Source: Nocardioides sp. CFH 31398 (lineage in GTDB: Bacteria; Actinomycetota; Actinomycetes; Propionibacteriales; Nocardioidaceae). Taken from it: a stretch of DNA of 64,000 nucleotides. A program made the position numbers and the translations under genes. The stretch spans positions 62,001 through 126,000 of the forward strand of contig NZ_JAKUHT010000012.1 of the NCBI RefSeq assembly GCF_022436705.1, in the 5' to 3' direction. Shown here piece by piece: positions 16,583 through 26,706 of the stretch (position 1 is the first letter of the stretch; each line of letters begins with the position of its first letter). The notes beneath the pieces were generated by a model. The model saw nothing but the letters and a program-made list of their open reading frames with translations, was not told the DNA's origin and did not search any database.

Positions 16583-17149
16583 ATGGCTCGATCGACCCGT
16601 ACGTCCGCCCCCGCCGAGCGGCACCGCCGCGCCGAGGTCCTCCGGCGCGTCATGGCCGCCGCCGACCGACGCCGCGACGCCGTCCTGCCGACCGACGTCC
16701 CCGGGGTGCCGGAGACCTTCACCGACGACCTCGACCTGCTCGGTGCCCTCCAGCTGCGCTGGTACACCCGCCTCGCCTCCAGGGTCGAGGCCGAGCAGGG
16801 CAGGACGCCGGGCGACCTCGCCGGGGCCGTGAAGCGGGCCTGGGTCGGCGTCGCCGACGAGATGCCCGGTGTGCGCGCGGTGCTCGACCTCGGTCGCCTG
16901 CGCAGCGACGACGAGCGTCTCTCGACCGCCCTGCGGCGCGCCACCGCGAAGGAGCACCTCCTGCTCGCGGCCTCGGCCGGCTGGTGCGGCCCCCACGACC
17001 TCGCCCGGGGCGCGGCCCTCGGCGAGCGGCTGGAGGAGGCGGCGCGACGACGCTGGAGCGGACCGCAGGCCGCGCCCCGCGCGCCCCACGTCGACGAGGG
17101 CCGGACGGCTGCGCTCCTGGGGCGCCTCCGGTCGCTGCTGCCCGCCTGA
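16583..17149 (+). CDS. Helical protein of unknown function, divergent from TetR gene
   Basis: A 188-residue soluble, Arg- and Ala-rich, mostly helical protein not recognised as a known family. Notable segments are ALQLRWYTRLASRVEAEQGR in the middle and RRATAKEHLLLAASAGW later. No signal peptide, membrane helix or catalytic motif is visible. The ATG at 16583 is supported by a GAGGAGG Shine-Dalgarno. Position opposite the TetR gene and downstream of the operator-like array suggests it is a target of that regulator. Confidence 0.7.
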   Translation: MARSTRTSAPAERHRRAEVLRRVMAAADRRRDAVLPTDVPGVPETFTDDLDLLGALQLRWYTRLASRVEAEQGRTPGDLAGAVKRAWVGVADEMPGVRAVLDLGRLRSDDERLSTALRRATAKEHLLLAASAGWCGPHDLARGAALGERLEEAARRRWSGPQAAPRAPHVDEGRTAALLGRLRSLLPA

Positions 17150-17190
17150 GCCCCGTGCCCGCCGGGCCGGGCCCGGGTCATGATGGGTCC

Positions 17191-17760
17191 ATGAGCGGTC
17201 CGGTCACGAGCATCAGCCCGGGGACCCTGCTCGTGGCGAGCCCCGAGCTGGTCGACCCCAACTTCACCGACACCGTCGTCCTGGTGATCGACGTCGACGA
17301 CGACGGGGCGGTGGGGCTCGTCCTGAACCGGCCGTCGTCCGTGCTGGTCGCCGACGTGCTCGAGCCCTGGCGCGACGTCGTCAGCCCACCGGAGACCCTG
17401 TTCGCCGGAGGGCCCGTGGGCTCCGACGGGGCCCTCGGCCTGGCCCGCCTCGCCGACCCCGACGCCGCCCCGGTCGGCTTCCGCGGCATCGTCGACGACC
17501 TCGGCCTGGTCGACCTCGACACCCCCGTGGAGCTCGTCGAGGGCAGCGTCAGCGCGGCGCGGATCTTCGCCGGGTACGCCGGCTGGGGCGCCGAGCAGCT
17601 GCGCGGCGAGATCGCCGAGGGCAGCTGGTACGTCGTGCCCGGCCAGGTCGGCGACGTGTTCCGCGTCGAGGTCGACGACCTGCGCCGCGACGTCCTGCGG
17701 CGCCAGCCGGGGGAGCGGGCGTGGGCGGCCACGAGACCCGCCGACCCCGGTCTCAACTGA
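17191..17760 (+). CDS. YqgE/AlgH-family protein
   Basis: A 189-residue member of the UPF0301 (YqgE/AlgH) family. Diagnostic segments are GTLLVASPELVDPNFTDTVV at the N terminus, GLVLNRPS, LFAGGPVG, and FAGYAGWGAEQLRGEIAEG. The biochemical role is unsettled. It starts with the ATG giving MSGPVTSISPG. The DUF3039 gene begins 26 bp after its stop. Confidence 0.93.
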   Translation: MSGPVTSISPGTLLVASPELVDPNFTDTVVLVIDVDDDGAVGLVLNRPSSVLVADVLEPWRDVVSPPETLFAGGPVGSDGALGLARLADPDAAPVGFRGIVDDLGLVDLDTPVELVEGSVSAARIFAGYAGWGAEQLRGEIAEGSWYVVPGQVGDVFRVEVDDLRRDVLRRQPGERAWAATRPADPGLN

Positions 17761-17786
17761 CCCACCCGCGCCGTAGGGTGGTCGAC

Positions 17787-18071
17787 GTGAGCACGCGCAT
17801 CGGATTCGCCGACACCGGCGGCGTCGGGACGCTGGGCGACGTCCGCGAGGACGAGCGCACCGTCCCGACCGACTCCGGCGACCACGAGCGGTTCAGCCAC
17901 TTCGTCCCGAAGGACAAGCTGACCGAGGCGATGGTCATGGGCACGCCCGTCGTGGCGCTGTGCGGCAAGGTCTGGGTGCCGAGCCGGTCGGGCGAGAAGT
18001 TCCCGGTCTGCCCGGAGTGCAAGGAGATCTGGGAGTCGATGAAGGGCGACGACGCGGGGGACGGCGAGTGA
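17787..18071 (+). CDS. DUF3039 protein, small putative zinc-binding partner of the helicase
   Basis: A 94-residue actinobacterial protein of the DUF3039 type. The conserved region is ERFSHFVPKDKLTEAMVMG, then VVALCGKVWVP and a CPEC motif; one upstream Cys plus CPEC could hold a metal. It starts with GTG, and its stop overlaps the GTG of the following superfamily 2 helicase gene. Tight coupling suggests the two proteins act together. The function of the family is not known to me. Confidence 0.85.
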   Translation: MSTRIGFADTGGVGTLGDVREDERTVPTDSGDHERFSHFVPKDKLTEAMVMGTPVVALCGKVWVPSRSGEKFPVCPECKEIWESMKGDDAGDGE

Positions 18072-19933
18072 CGGGGCGGCCCCGGCCGCCCTCCGACCCG
18101 CGTCACGACCAGCACGACCTGCTCGACCAGCCCGACCTGCTCGCCGGGGGGACCGACCTCCCCGAGCCGGCGCTGCCACCGGCCTGGCCCGAGCGCGCGG
18201 CCTGGGGCACGGCCCCGTCGCTGCGCGCCTGGCAGACCGCGGCCCTGCGGCAGTACACCGAGCGCGCGCCGCGCGACTTCATGGCCGTCGCCACGCCGGG
18301 CGCGGGCAAGACGACCTTCGCGCTGACCGTCGCCGCCGACCTGCTCGGGCGCCGCGTGGTCGAGCGGGTGATCGTCGTGACCCCGACCGAGCACCTCAAG
18401 ACCCAGTGGGCGCAGGCGGGCGAGCGAGCCGGCGTGCCGCTCGACCCGGCGTACGGCGCCGGGCGGGCGAAGACGTCGTCGGACTACGTCGGCATCGCCG
18501 TGACGTACGCCGGGGTCGCGGCGAACCCGCTCGCGCTGCGCGTGCGGGTGGAGCGGTCGAAGACGCTGGTGATCCTCGACGAGGTCCACCACGCCGGCGA
18601 CGCGCTCAGCTGGGGCGAGGGTGTCGAGGAGGCGTTCGGCCCGGCGACGCGACGCCTGCTGCTGACCGGCACGCCGTTCCGCTCCGACACCAACCCGATC
18701 CCGTTCGTCACCTACGCGCCGGGCGACGACGGGGTGCCGCGCTCGGTCGCGGACTACACCTACGGCTACGCCCAGGCGCTCGCCGACCACGTCGTCCGGC
18801 CCGTGCTGTTCATGGCCTACTCCGGTCAGATGCAGTGGCGCACGCGCGCTGGTGACGAGATCGATGTCCGGCTGGGTGAGCCGCTCACGAAGGACCTGCA
18901 CGCTCAGGCGCTGCGCACGGCGCTGGACCCGCACGGGTCCTGGATGCCCGCGGTGCTGCAGGCCGCGGACCGGCGCCTGGAGGAGGTCCGCCGCCACGTG
19001 CCCGACGCGGGCGGGCTCGTCATCGCCTCGGACCAGGACAAGGCCCGCGCGTACGCCGCGCTGCTGCGGGAGATCACCGGACAGGCGCCGACGGTGGTGC
19101 TCTCGGACGAGAAGGCGTCGTCGGAGCGCATCAGCACCTTCTCCGACTCCGACGACCGGTGGATGGTCGCGGTGCGGATGGTGTCCGAGGGCGTCGACGT
19201 GCCCCGCCTCGCGGTCGGGGTCTACGCGACGACCACCGCGACCCCCCTGTTCTTCGCCCAGGCGGTCGGCCGCTTCGTGCGGGCGCGGCGGCGCGGGGAG
19301 ACCGCCTCGGTCTTCGTGCCGTCGGTGCCGTCGCTGCTCGGCCACGCCGCCGCGCTCGAGGTGGAGCGCGACCACGTGCTCGGCCGCACGGTGCGCGACG
19401 AGGGCGACATCTTCGCCGCCGAGGACGAGCTGCTCGCCCGCGCCAACGCCTCCGAGGCCGCGTCGGCGGAGCTCGAGGGCTCCTACGAGGCGCTCGGCTC
19501 CGAGGCCCGCTTCGACCGGGTGCTCTACGACGGCGGCGAGTTCGGGCACGCCGGCGAGGTCCACGTCGGCTCCGAGGAGGAGATGGACTTCCTCGGCATC
19601 CCCGGCCTGCTCGAGCCGGACCAGGTGCGCGAGCTGCTCCACACCCGCCAGAGCGAGCGCGCCGCGCGGTCCCGTCGTACGGCGGCCCCGGTGCCGACCG
19701 TCGCCGACGACGCCGAGACCCGTCGTACGGCGCACGAGCAGCTCGCCGTGCTGCGCCGCGAGCTGAACGGGCTGGTCGCCGCCTGGCACCACCGCACCGG
19801 CGCGCCCCACGGGGTGACCCACTCGACGCTGCGCAAGGAGTGCGGCGGCCCGGCCGCCGCCGCGGCCACCGCGGAGCAGCTGCAGCGGCGCATCGACCGC
19901 CTGCGCGACTGGGCCGCCCGCCCCACGGGCTGA
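18068..19933 (+). CDS. Superfamily 2 DEAD/DEAH-type helicase
   Basis: A 621-residue helicase with motif I ATPGAGKTTFAL, motif II ILDEVHHAGDA, motif III LLTGTPFRSD, motif V MVSEGVDVPRL and motif VI QAVGRFVRARR, so both RecA-like domains are complete. The C-terminal ~150 residues are charged and specific to this group. It resembles type III restriction/RAD3-like ATPases more than RNA helicases, but no nuclease or methyltransferase gene is adjacent. The GTG start lies inside the DUF3039 stop, showing translational coupling. Confidence 0.88.
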   Translation: MTGRPRPPSDPRHDQHDLLDQPDLLAGGTDLPEPALPPAWPERAAWGTAPSLRAWQTAALRQYTERAPRDFMAVATPGAGKTTFALTVAADLLGRRVVERVIVVTPTEHLKTQWAQAGERAGVPLDPAYGAGRAKTSSDYVGIAVTYAGVAANPLALRVRVERSKTLVILDEVHHAGDALSWGEGVEEAFGPATRRLLLTGTPFRSDTNPIPFVTYAPGDDGVPRSVADYTYGYAQALADHVVRPVLFMAYSGQMQWRTRAGDEIDVRLGEPLTKDLHAQALRTALDPHGSWMPAVLQAADRRLEEVRRHVPDAGGLVIASDQDKARAYAALLREITGQAPTVVLSDEKASSERISTFSDSDDRWMVAVRMVSEGVDVPRLAVGVYATTTATPLFFAQAVGRFVRARRRGETASVFVPSVPSLLGHAAALEVERDHVLGRTVRDEGDIFAAEDELLARANASEAASAELEGSYEALGSEARFDRVLYDGGEFGHAGEVHVGSEEEMDFLGIPGLLEPDQVRELLHTRQSERAARSRRTAAPVPTVADDAETRRTAHEQLAVLRRELNGLVAAWHHRTGAPHGVTHSTLRKECGGPAAAAATAEQLQRRIDRLRDWAARPTG

Positions 19934-20080
19934 GCGTCACCGCCCCGGCCGCCGATTGTTCCCGATCGTCGGTCACGGTCCGGCAACGATCGACGGCCGG
20001 GTCTTTCCGGGGGCGAGGGGGAGACACGAACCTCGGCGGGTTCGACCTCACCCCTCCCTCTCCTCTCGGAAGGATCGACC

Positions 20081-21622
20081 GTGTCCTCTACACGTCGACG
20101 TCGTCTCGGGGCCGCCACCGTGGCCACCGCAGCCGGCATCACCCTCGCCCTCTCGGCCGCCACCCCGACCGCCACCGCGGTCGTCGTCTCCGCGCCCGCG
20201 AAGGCCTCCGGCCCGTCCACCACCGCCGCCACCGACTCCGCGTCGATGCGCAAGGCCATCACCCCCCGCGGGCTTCGCAGCCACCTCGAGGCGCTCGAGA
20301 CCCTCGGCGCCCGGTACGACGGCCGGGCGACCACCACGCGCGGCTACGACGCCGCCGCCCGCTACGTCGAGTTCGAGCTGCGCGAGGCCGGCTACAAGCC
20401 CCGCCGCGACTACTTCACCTACGAGGCCAGCGAGATCCTCGCCGAGAGCCTGACCATCAACGGGGAGGGCGAGCCCACCGACGTCCCGATCCTCGCGATG
20501 GCCTACACGAACAGCACCCCCGAGGGCGGCGTCACCGGCGACCTCGTCGCCCCGAACGACACCACCGGGTGCTCCGCGGTCTCGTGGGACGGCGTCGAGG
20601 TCACCGACCAGGTCGCGCTGATCAGCCGCGGCACCTGCTCGTTCGCGGACAAGGCCCGCTTCGCGGGCGAGGCCGGTGCCGCGGGTGCGGTCGTCTACAA
20701 CAACACCGAGGGCGACCTGAACGGCACCCTCGGCGACGCGCAGATCGAGGGCGCGGCGCCCGTCGGCGGCGTGACCCAGGAGGCCGGCCAGCAGCTGCTC
20801 GCCGCCGCCGAGGCCGGCACGCCCGTGACCCTCGACATCCGCGCGGACTACTTCGAGGCGGAGAGCTACAACATCCTGGCCGCCCGCAACGGCGACCCGG
20901 AGAACGAGATCCTGCTGGGCGCCCACCTCGACGGCGTCGAGGGCACCACGGCCGTCAACGACAACGGCACCGGCGTCGCCGCGCTCCTCGAGGTCGCGAA
21001 GAACATGCCGAAGAAGTCCCGCAACAAGGTCCAGTTCGCCTTCTGGGGCGCCGAGGAGGTCGGCCTCATCGGCTCGACCGAGTACGTCAACGACCTCGTC
21101 GAGCAGGAGGGTCGCCAGCTCGACAACATCGCGACCTACCTGAACTTCGACATGCTCGGCTCGCCGAACCACATCATCGGCGTGTACGACGCGGACGAGT
21201 CCAAGTTCCCGGCCAGCGCGCCGGTCACCGCCGGCTCGATCGAGACCGAGCAGATGTTCCGCAGCTACTTCCGGAGCCAGAAGCAGCCGGTCGTCGACAC
21301 CGAGTTCTCCGGCCGCTCCGACTACCAGGCGTTCCTGCAGAACGGTGTGGCCGCCGGTGGCCTGTTCACCGGTGCCGACGGGGTGAAGACGCCGTACCAG
21401 GTCAAGCTCTTCGGCGGCACCGCCGGCGAGCTGTACGACCCGAACTACCACACGCCGACCGACAACCTGGAGAACGTGGCGGTCGGCCCGCTGCACACCA
21501 TGGCCGACGCCGTGGGCCACATGGCGATCACCCTCGCCAAGTCGACCCGCGAGATCGACTCCCCGAACCGTGCGCCCGAGCGCACGGTCGAGAGCGGCCT
21601 CGCTGCGGAGCCGCGTCGCTGA
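20081..21622 (+). CDS. Secreted M28 aminopeptidase with PA domain
   Basis: A 513-residue exported metallo-aminopeptidase. A signal peptide with RRRR start (about 1-32) precedes a PA insert (about 140-260) inside the M28 fold. All ligands of the double zinc site are present: His282, Asp294 (bridging), Glu326, Asp357 and His457, with Glu325 as catalytic base. It resembles Streptomyces-type secreted aminopeptidases that release N-terminal hydrophobic residues. The start is GTG. A strong terminator follows. Confidence 0.93.
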   Translation: MSSTRRRRLGAATVATAAGITLALSAATPTATAVVVSAPAKASGPSTTAATDSASMRKAITPRGLRSHLEALETLGARYDGRATTTRGYDAAARYVEFELREAGYKPRRDYFTYEASEILAESLTINGEGEPTDVPILAMAYTNSTPEGGVTGDLVAPNDTTGCSAVSWDGVEVTDQVALISRGTCSFADKARFAGEAGAAGAVVYNNTEGDLNGTLGDAQIEGAAPVGGVTQEAGQQLLAAAEAGTPVTLDIRADYFEAESYNILAARNGDPENEILLGAHLDGVEGTTAVNDNGTGVAALLEVAKNMPKKSRNKVQFAFWGAEEVGLIGSTEYVNDLVEQEGRQLDNIATYLNFDMLGSPNHIIGVYDADESKFPASAPVTAGSIETEQMFRSYFRSQKQPVVDTEFSGRSDYQAFLQNGVAAGGLFTGADGVKTPYQVKLFGGTAGELYDPNYHTPTDNLENVAVGPLHTMADAVGHMAITLAKSTREIDSPNRAPERTVESGLAAEPRR

Positions 21623-21660
21623 CCGGACCGCGGTCGGTGTGAACCGACCAGCCGCACAGG

Positions 21661-21692
21661 ACGGCCCCCGGGTGCTCGCACCCGGGGGCCGT
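21661..21692. terminator. Strong hairpin terminator after the aminopeptidase gene
   Basis: A perfect 14-bp stem (ACGGCCCCCGGGTG) with a CTCG loop, 38 bp after the aminopeptidase stop and just before the iron-box promoter. It separates the two transcription units. Confidence 0.9.
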
Positions 21693-21709
21693 TCTCGTCT
21701 GCAGCGGAG

Positions 21710-21728
21710 TTAGGTTAGCCTTCCCTTC
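21710..21728 (+). promoter_or_regulatory. IdeR/DtxR-type iron box
   Basis: The 19-bp sequence TTAGGTTAGCCTTCCCTTC matches the IdeR/DmdR/DtxR consensus (TWAGGTWAGSCTWACCTWA) at 17 of 19 positions, with mismatches only at 14 and 19. It directly abuts the ATG of the siderophore-ABC ATPase gene, so the bound iron-loaded repressor would block transcription or initiation of the uptake operon. Confidence 0.8.
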
Positions 21729-22654
<926 letters not shown>

Positions 22655-22658
<4 letters not shown>

Positions 22659-23650
22659 CCCGCCGTACCACCCTCGCCCTCACCTGCGCCGCCGCCGGCC
22701 TCGTCCTGTCCGCCTGCGGCACCACGCAGCCGTCGGCGGAGGAGGAGACCGACGACACCGGTGACAGCACCAGCGAGGCCGCCTCCGGGCCCATCTCTGT
22801 CACCGACCAGGCCGGCCGCACCGTCGAGCTGGACGCCGCCCCCGAGCGCGTCGTCGTCCTCGAGTGGGGCCAGACCGAGTCGGTGCTGTCGCTGGGCGTC
22901 GAGCCCGTCGGCGTCGCCGACGTCGACGGCTACATCACCTGGGACACCGCCGAGGAGCTCGACCCGGAGACCACCGACGTCGGGGTCCGCGGCGAGCCGA
23001 ACCTGGACGCCGTGTTCTCCGAGAACCCCGACCTCGTCATCGTCGAGGCCACCCGGGGAGACCCGATCATCCGCCAGCTCGAGGAGTACGACGTCCCGAT
23101 CCTCGTCACCGAGGCCGCGAACGCGGAGGACCCGGTGGGCACGATGAAGGAGACCCACCTGCTCATCGGGCAGGCGCTGGGTCGCGAGGACGACGCCCGC
23201 GCCGACGTCGAGGAGTTCGAGGCCGCCGTCGAGGAGGGCCGCGAGGCCATCGACGCCGCCGACCCCGAGAACCGCTCCTTCACCTACGTCGACGCCTACG
23301 CCGACGGCGCGAACGTCGCCATCCGGCCCTTCGGCCAGGGCTCACAGACCGGGGAGATCGGTGAGGAGCTCGGGCTCGAGAACGCCTGGACCGGTGAGGT
23401 CGACGACGTCTACGGCCTCGGCAACACCGACGTCGAGGGCATGACCGCCGTCAGCGACTCGACCCTGCTCTACACCGGCACCGAGTCCGACCCCTGGCTC
23501 TCCGAGCTGGAGCGGAACCCGGTCTGGGAGGACCTGGCGTTCGTCCGCGAGGACCGCGTCGAGGAGTTCCCGCCCGGGATCTGGACCTTCGGCGGGCCCG
23601 GGTCGTCGATGCAGCTGGTCGACGCGTACGTCGCCGCGTTCGGCGGGTGA
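22655..23650 (+). CDS. Iron-siderophore ABC transporter substrate-binding lipoprotein
   Basis: A 331-residue FecB/FhuD-type binding protein that would capture ferric siderophore outside the membrane. The lipobox is LSAC (Cys20), followed by an acidic linker (EEETDDTGD) and the periplasmic-binding fold starting ITVDQAGR-like at SVTDQAGRTVEL. Segments PERVVVLEWGQTESVLSLG and ENPDLVIVEA are typical. The ATG overlaps the preceding stop, and the permease GTG overlaps its own stop. Confidence 0.93.
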
Positions 23651-25737
23651 GCACCGACGTCGACCCCCGGGTCCGTGTCGACCCGGCCCCGGCCGGGACG
23701 GACCTCCGGGGGTCGGCGCCGCCCCGCCGGGCCGGGGCGGCAGCCGCCCTCCTCGGCACGACGGCGCTGCTCGTCGTCGTCGCGGCCTGGCACCTGACCC
23801 AGGGCACCTCCGGCGTCGGTGCCCTCGACCTGCTGCGGTTCGACGAGGCCGCCGTCGACCTGCTGCTCGGCTCCCGCGTGCCGCGCACGCTCGCCGGGCT
23901 CGCCATCGGGCTGGCCCTCGGCGTCTCCGGGGCACTGTTCCAGTCGCTGTCGCGCAACGCCCTGGCCTCGCCCGACACCCTCGCCGTCAACGCCGGCGCC
24001 TACCTGGCCGTCGTCCTGGCCGCCGTCACCGGCTTCACCCTGCCCGTGCTGGGGAGCAGCGCCGTCGCCTTCGGCGGCGGGATGCTGGCGGCGGGTCTCG
24101 TGCTGGCGATGTCCGGCGCGGGCGGCAGCTCCACCACGCGCCTCGTCCTCGCCGGGTCGGCCGTGTCGCTGGCCCTGTTCGCCCTGACCTCGACGCTGCT
24201 CATCCTGTTCGAGGAGGAGACCACCGGGCTGTTCGCCTGGGGCAGCGGCACGCTGTCGCAGCGGGGGCTCGGAGCGGTCGTCGCGGTCACCCCGCTGCTC
24301 GTCGCCGCGGTCGCGGTGGCGCTGCTGCTCAGCCGTCGCCTCGACCTCCTCGCCGCCGGCGACGACGCCGCCCGCTCCCTCGGGGTGCCCGTGGGGGCGA
24401 CCCGCGTGCTCGGTGTGGTCCTCGCGGTCCTGCTCGCCTCCGTCGCGGTCACCCTCGCCGGCCCGGTCGGCTTCGTCGGCCTGTGCGCCCCCGCCCTGGT
24501 GCGCCTGGTCGCGAGACGCGTGCCGTCCGTGGCGCGCCACCTGGTGCAGCTGCCCCTCGCCGGCCTCGTGGGCGCGCTCATCGTGCTGGGCGCGGACGCC
24601 GTCGTCCGCGCCGCCATCGGGGCCGAGGCCGCGCTCAGCATCCCCACCGGCGTCGCGACGACCCTGCTCGGCGCCGTCGTGCTCGTGCTCCTCGCCCGAC
24701 GCGCGCCCGACGCCGGCCCGACCCGGACGCCACCCGGCGCCGGGGGACGGGTCGCGAGCGGTCGCCGGACGACGGTGGCACTTGTGGTCGTCTGGGGCCT
24801 CGCCGCCGGGGCGGTCCTGGCCGGGGTGCTCTCCGGCTACACGATGCTGCTCACCGGCGACGTCGCGAACTACCTCGCCGGCCACGCCGTGCCGTCCGTC
24901 GCCTTCGCGCTCGACGAGCGACTGCCGCGCGTCGCCGCCGCGGTGCTCGCCGGCGGTGCGCTCGCCCTGGCCGGGACCGTGGTGCAGGCCGTCTGCCGCA
25001 ACCCGCTGGCCGAGCCCGGGATCATCGGCATCACCGGTGGCGCCGGCGTCGGGGCCGTCGTGGTGGTGACCACCGTCGCGACGGCCTCGACGGCGCTGCT
25101 CGCCGGCGGGGCGCTCGTGGGCGCGATGCTCGCCTTCGCCGTCGTGTACGCCGCCTCCTGGCGCGGCGGCCTGGACTCCGACCGGCTCGTCCTCGTCGGC
25201 GTCGGCGTCTCGGCCGGGGCGGTCGCCGTCACGACCTTCCTGCTCGTGCGCTCGAACCCGTTCGACACCCCGCGCATCTTCACGTGGCTGGCCGGGTCGA
25301 CGTACGACCGCAGCTGGGAGCAGGTCCTCCCGGCGCTCGTCGCCCTCGCGGTGGGCCTGCCCCTGGTCTGGGCCGCACACCGTCGCCTGGACCTGCTCGC
25401 GCTCGACGAGGACACCCCGCGGCTGGTCGGCGTCCCGCTCGAGCGGCTGCGCCTCGGGCTGCTGACCCTGGCGGCGGTGCTCACCGCGGTCGCGGTCAGC
25501 GCGGCGGGCGTCGTGGCGTTCGTCGGGCTCGTGGCGCCCCACGCGGCCCGCGCGCTCGTCGGCGCCAGGCACGCCCGCGTCGTCCCCCTCGCGACCGGGC
25601 TCGGCGTGGTCCTGCTGAGCGTGGCCGACACGATCGGGCGGACGGCGATCGCCCCCGCGCAGGTGCCCGCGGGCCTCGTCGTCGCCGTGATCGGGGCGCC
25701 GTACTTCGTCTGGCTGCTGGCGCGGTCGAGGGCCTGA
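23647..25737 (+). CDS. Fused double permease of the iron-siderophore ABC transporter (FhuB-like)
   Basis: A 696-residue membrane protein made of two FecCD-type permease domains in one chain (about 25-345 and 375-695), an arrangement known from FhuB. Each half carries the family motif: SLSRNALASPDTLAVNAGAY in the first and AVCRNPLAEPGIIGITGGAG in the second, plus the cytoplasmic coupling region near each GFVGLCAP and AFVGLVAPH. About 18-20 helices are expected. It needs only the ATPase and binding protein upstream to be complete. Confidence 0.93.
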   Translation: MSTDVDPRVRVDPAPAGTDLRGSAPPRRAGAAAALLGTTALLVVVAAWHLTQGTSGVGALDLLRFDEAAVDLLLGSRVPRTLAGLAIGLALGVSGALFQSLSRNALASPDTLAVNAGAYLAVVLAAVTGFTLPVLGSSAVAFGGGMLAAGLVLAMSGAGGSSTTRLVLAGSAVSLALFALTSTLLILFEEETTGLFAWGSGTLSQRGLGAVVAVTPLLVAAVAVALLLSRRLDLLAAGDDAARSLGVPVGATRVLGVVLAVLLASVAVTLAGPVGFVGLCAPALVRLVARRVPSVARHLVQLPLAGLVGALIVLGADAVVRAAIGAEAALSIPTGVATTLLGAVVLVLLARRAPDAGPTRTPPGAGGRVASGRRTTVALVVVWGLAAGAVLAGVLSGYTMLLTGDVANYLAGHAVPSVAFALDERLPRVAAAVLAGGALALAGTVVQAVCRNPLAEPGIIGITGGAGVGAVVVVTTVATASTALLAGGALVGAMLAFAVVYAASWRGGLDSDRLVLVGVGVSAGAVAVTTFLLVRSNPFDTPRIFTWLAGSTYDRSWEQVLPALVALAVGLPLVWAAHRRLDLLALDEDTPRLVGVPLERLRLGLLTLAAVLTAVAVSAAGVVAFVGLVAPHAARALVGARHARVVPLATGLGVVLLSVADTIGRTAIAPAQVPAGLVVAVIGAPYFVWLLARSRA

Positions 25738-25761
25738 GAGCGGCTCGATAACCTCTGGCCC

Positions 25762-26691
25762 GTGCCCGACCAGCCCGCCGCGATCGCCGCCGTCCACGTC
25801 GTCCCCCACGTCGCGGAGGCCGTCGCCGACGGCGCTCCCGTCGTCGCCCTCGAGTCCACGATCTTCACCCACGGCCTGCCCCGGCCCCGCAACGTCGAGG
25901 TCGCCCTGGAGGCCGAGGAGCACCTGCGGGCCGCCGGCGTCGTCCCGGCCACCATCGGGGTCGTCGACGGCGTCCCGACCGTCGGCATGAGCGCCGAGCA
26001 GATCACCGGCCTCGCCGCCACGGACGGCATCGACAAGGCCAGCGTGCGTGACCTGCCGGTCCTCGTGGCGCTGGGTCGCCACGGCGGGACGACGGTCGCG
26101 GCGACTGCGTTCCTGGCCCACGCGGCCGGGGTGCGGGTCTTCGCGACGGGCGGGCTGGGCGGCGTGCACCGGGGCGCCTCGGAGTCGTTCGACGAGTCCG
26201 CCGACCTGCCGACGCTGGCGACGACGCCGATCGCGCTCGTCAGCGCCGGGGTGAAGTCGATCCTCGACATCCCCGCGACGCTCGAGCGCTTCGAGACCCT
26301 CAACCTGCCGGTCGTCGGCTACCGCACCCGCCGCTACCCGGGGTTCTACGTCGCGGACTCGGGCCACGAGATCGGCTTCGCCGTGCAGTCGCCGGCCGAG
26401 GTCGCCGGGGTCCTGCGCGCCCGGGACGGCCTGGGGCTCGCGCAGGCCGTCCTGGTCGCCAACCCCGTCGCCGCGGACGCCCAGCTGCCCCCGGACGAGC
26501 ACGACGCCGTGCTCGCCCGCGCGCTCGCGGCGGCCGAGGCCGACGGGGCGCGGGGCAACGCGGCGACGCCGTACCTGCTCGACTTCATCCAGCGCGAGAC
26601 GGGCGGGCGGAGCCTGGAGGTCAACGTCGCGGTCTACCGCGGCAACGTGGCCCTCGCAGGCGAGATCGCCCGCGCGCTCACCACCGGCTGA
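25762..26691 (+). CDS. psuG: Pseudouridine-5'-phosphate glycosidase PsuG
   Basis: PsuG splits the C-glycosidic bond of pseudouridine 5'-phosphate to uracil and ribose 5-phosphate. The 309-residue protein has the key residues: Glu31 in ALESTIFTHGLP, Lys92 and Lys165 (in AGVKSILD), matching the E. coli catalytic set within one position. Other diagnostic segments are TVGMSAEQI and GGLGGVHRGA. It starts with GTG 24 bp after the permease gene. The kinase gene follows 15 bp later. Confidence 0.95.
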   Translation: MPDQPAAIAAVHVVPHVAEAVADGAPVVALESTIFTHGLPRPRNVEVALEAEEHLRAAGVVPATIGVVDGVPTVGMSAEQITGLAATDGIDKASVRDLPVLVALGRHGGTTVAATAFLAHAAGVRVFATGGLGGVHRGASESFDESADLPTLATTPIALVSAGVKSILDIPATLERFETLNLPVVGYRTRRYPGFYVADSGHEIGFAVQSPAEVAGVLRARDGLGLAQAVLVANPVAADAQLPPDEHDAVLARALAAAEADGARGNAATPYLLDFIQRETGGRSLEVNVAVYRGNVALAGEIARALTTG

Positions 26692-26706
26692 GACAGGCCC
26701 GCCGAC

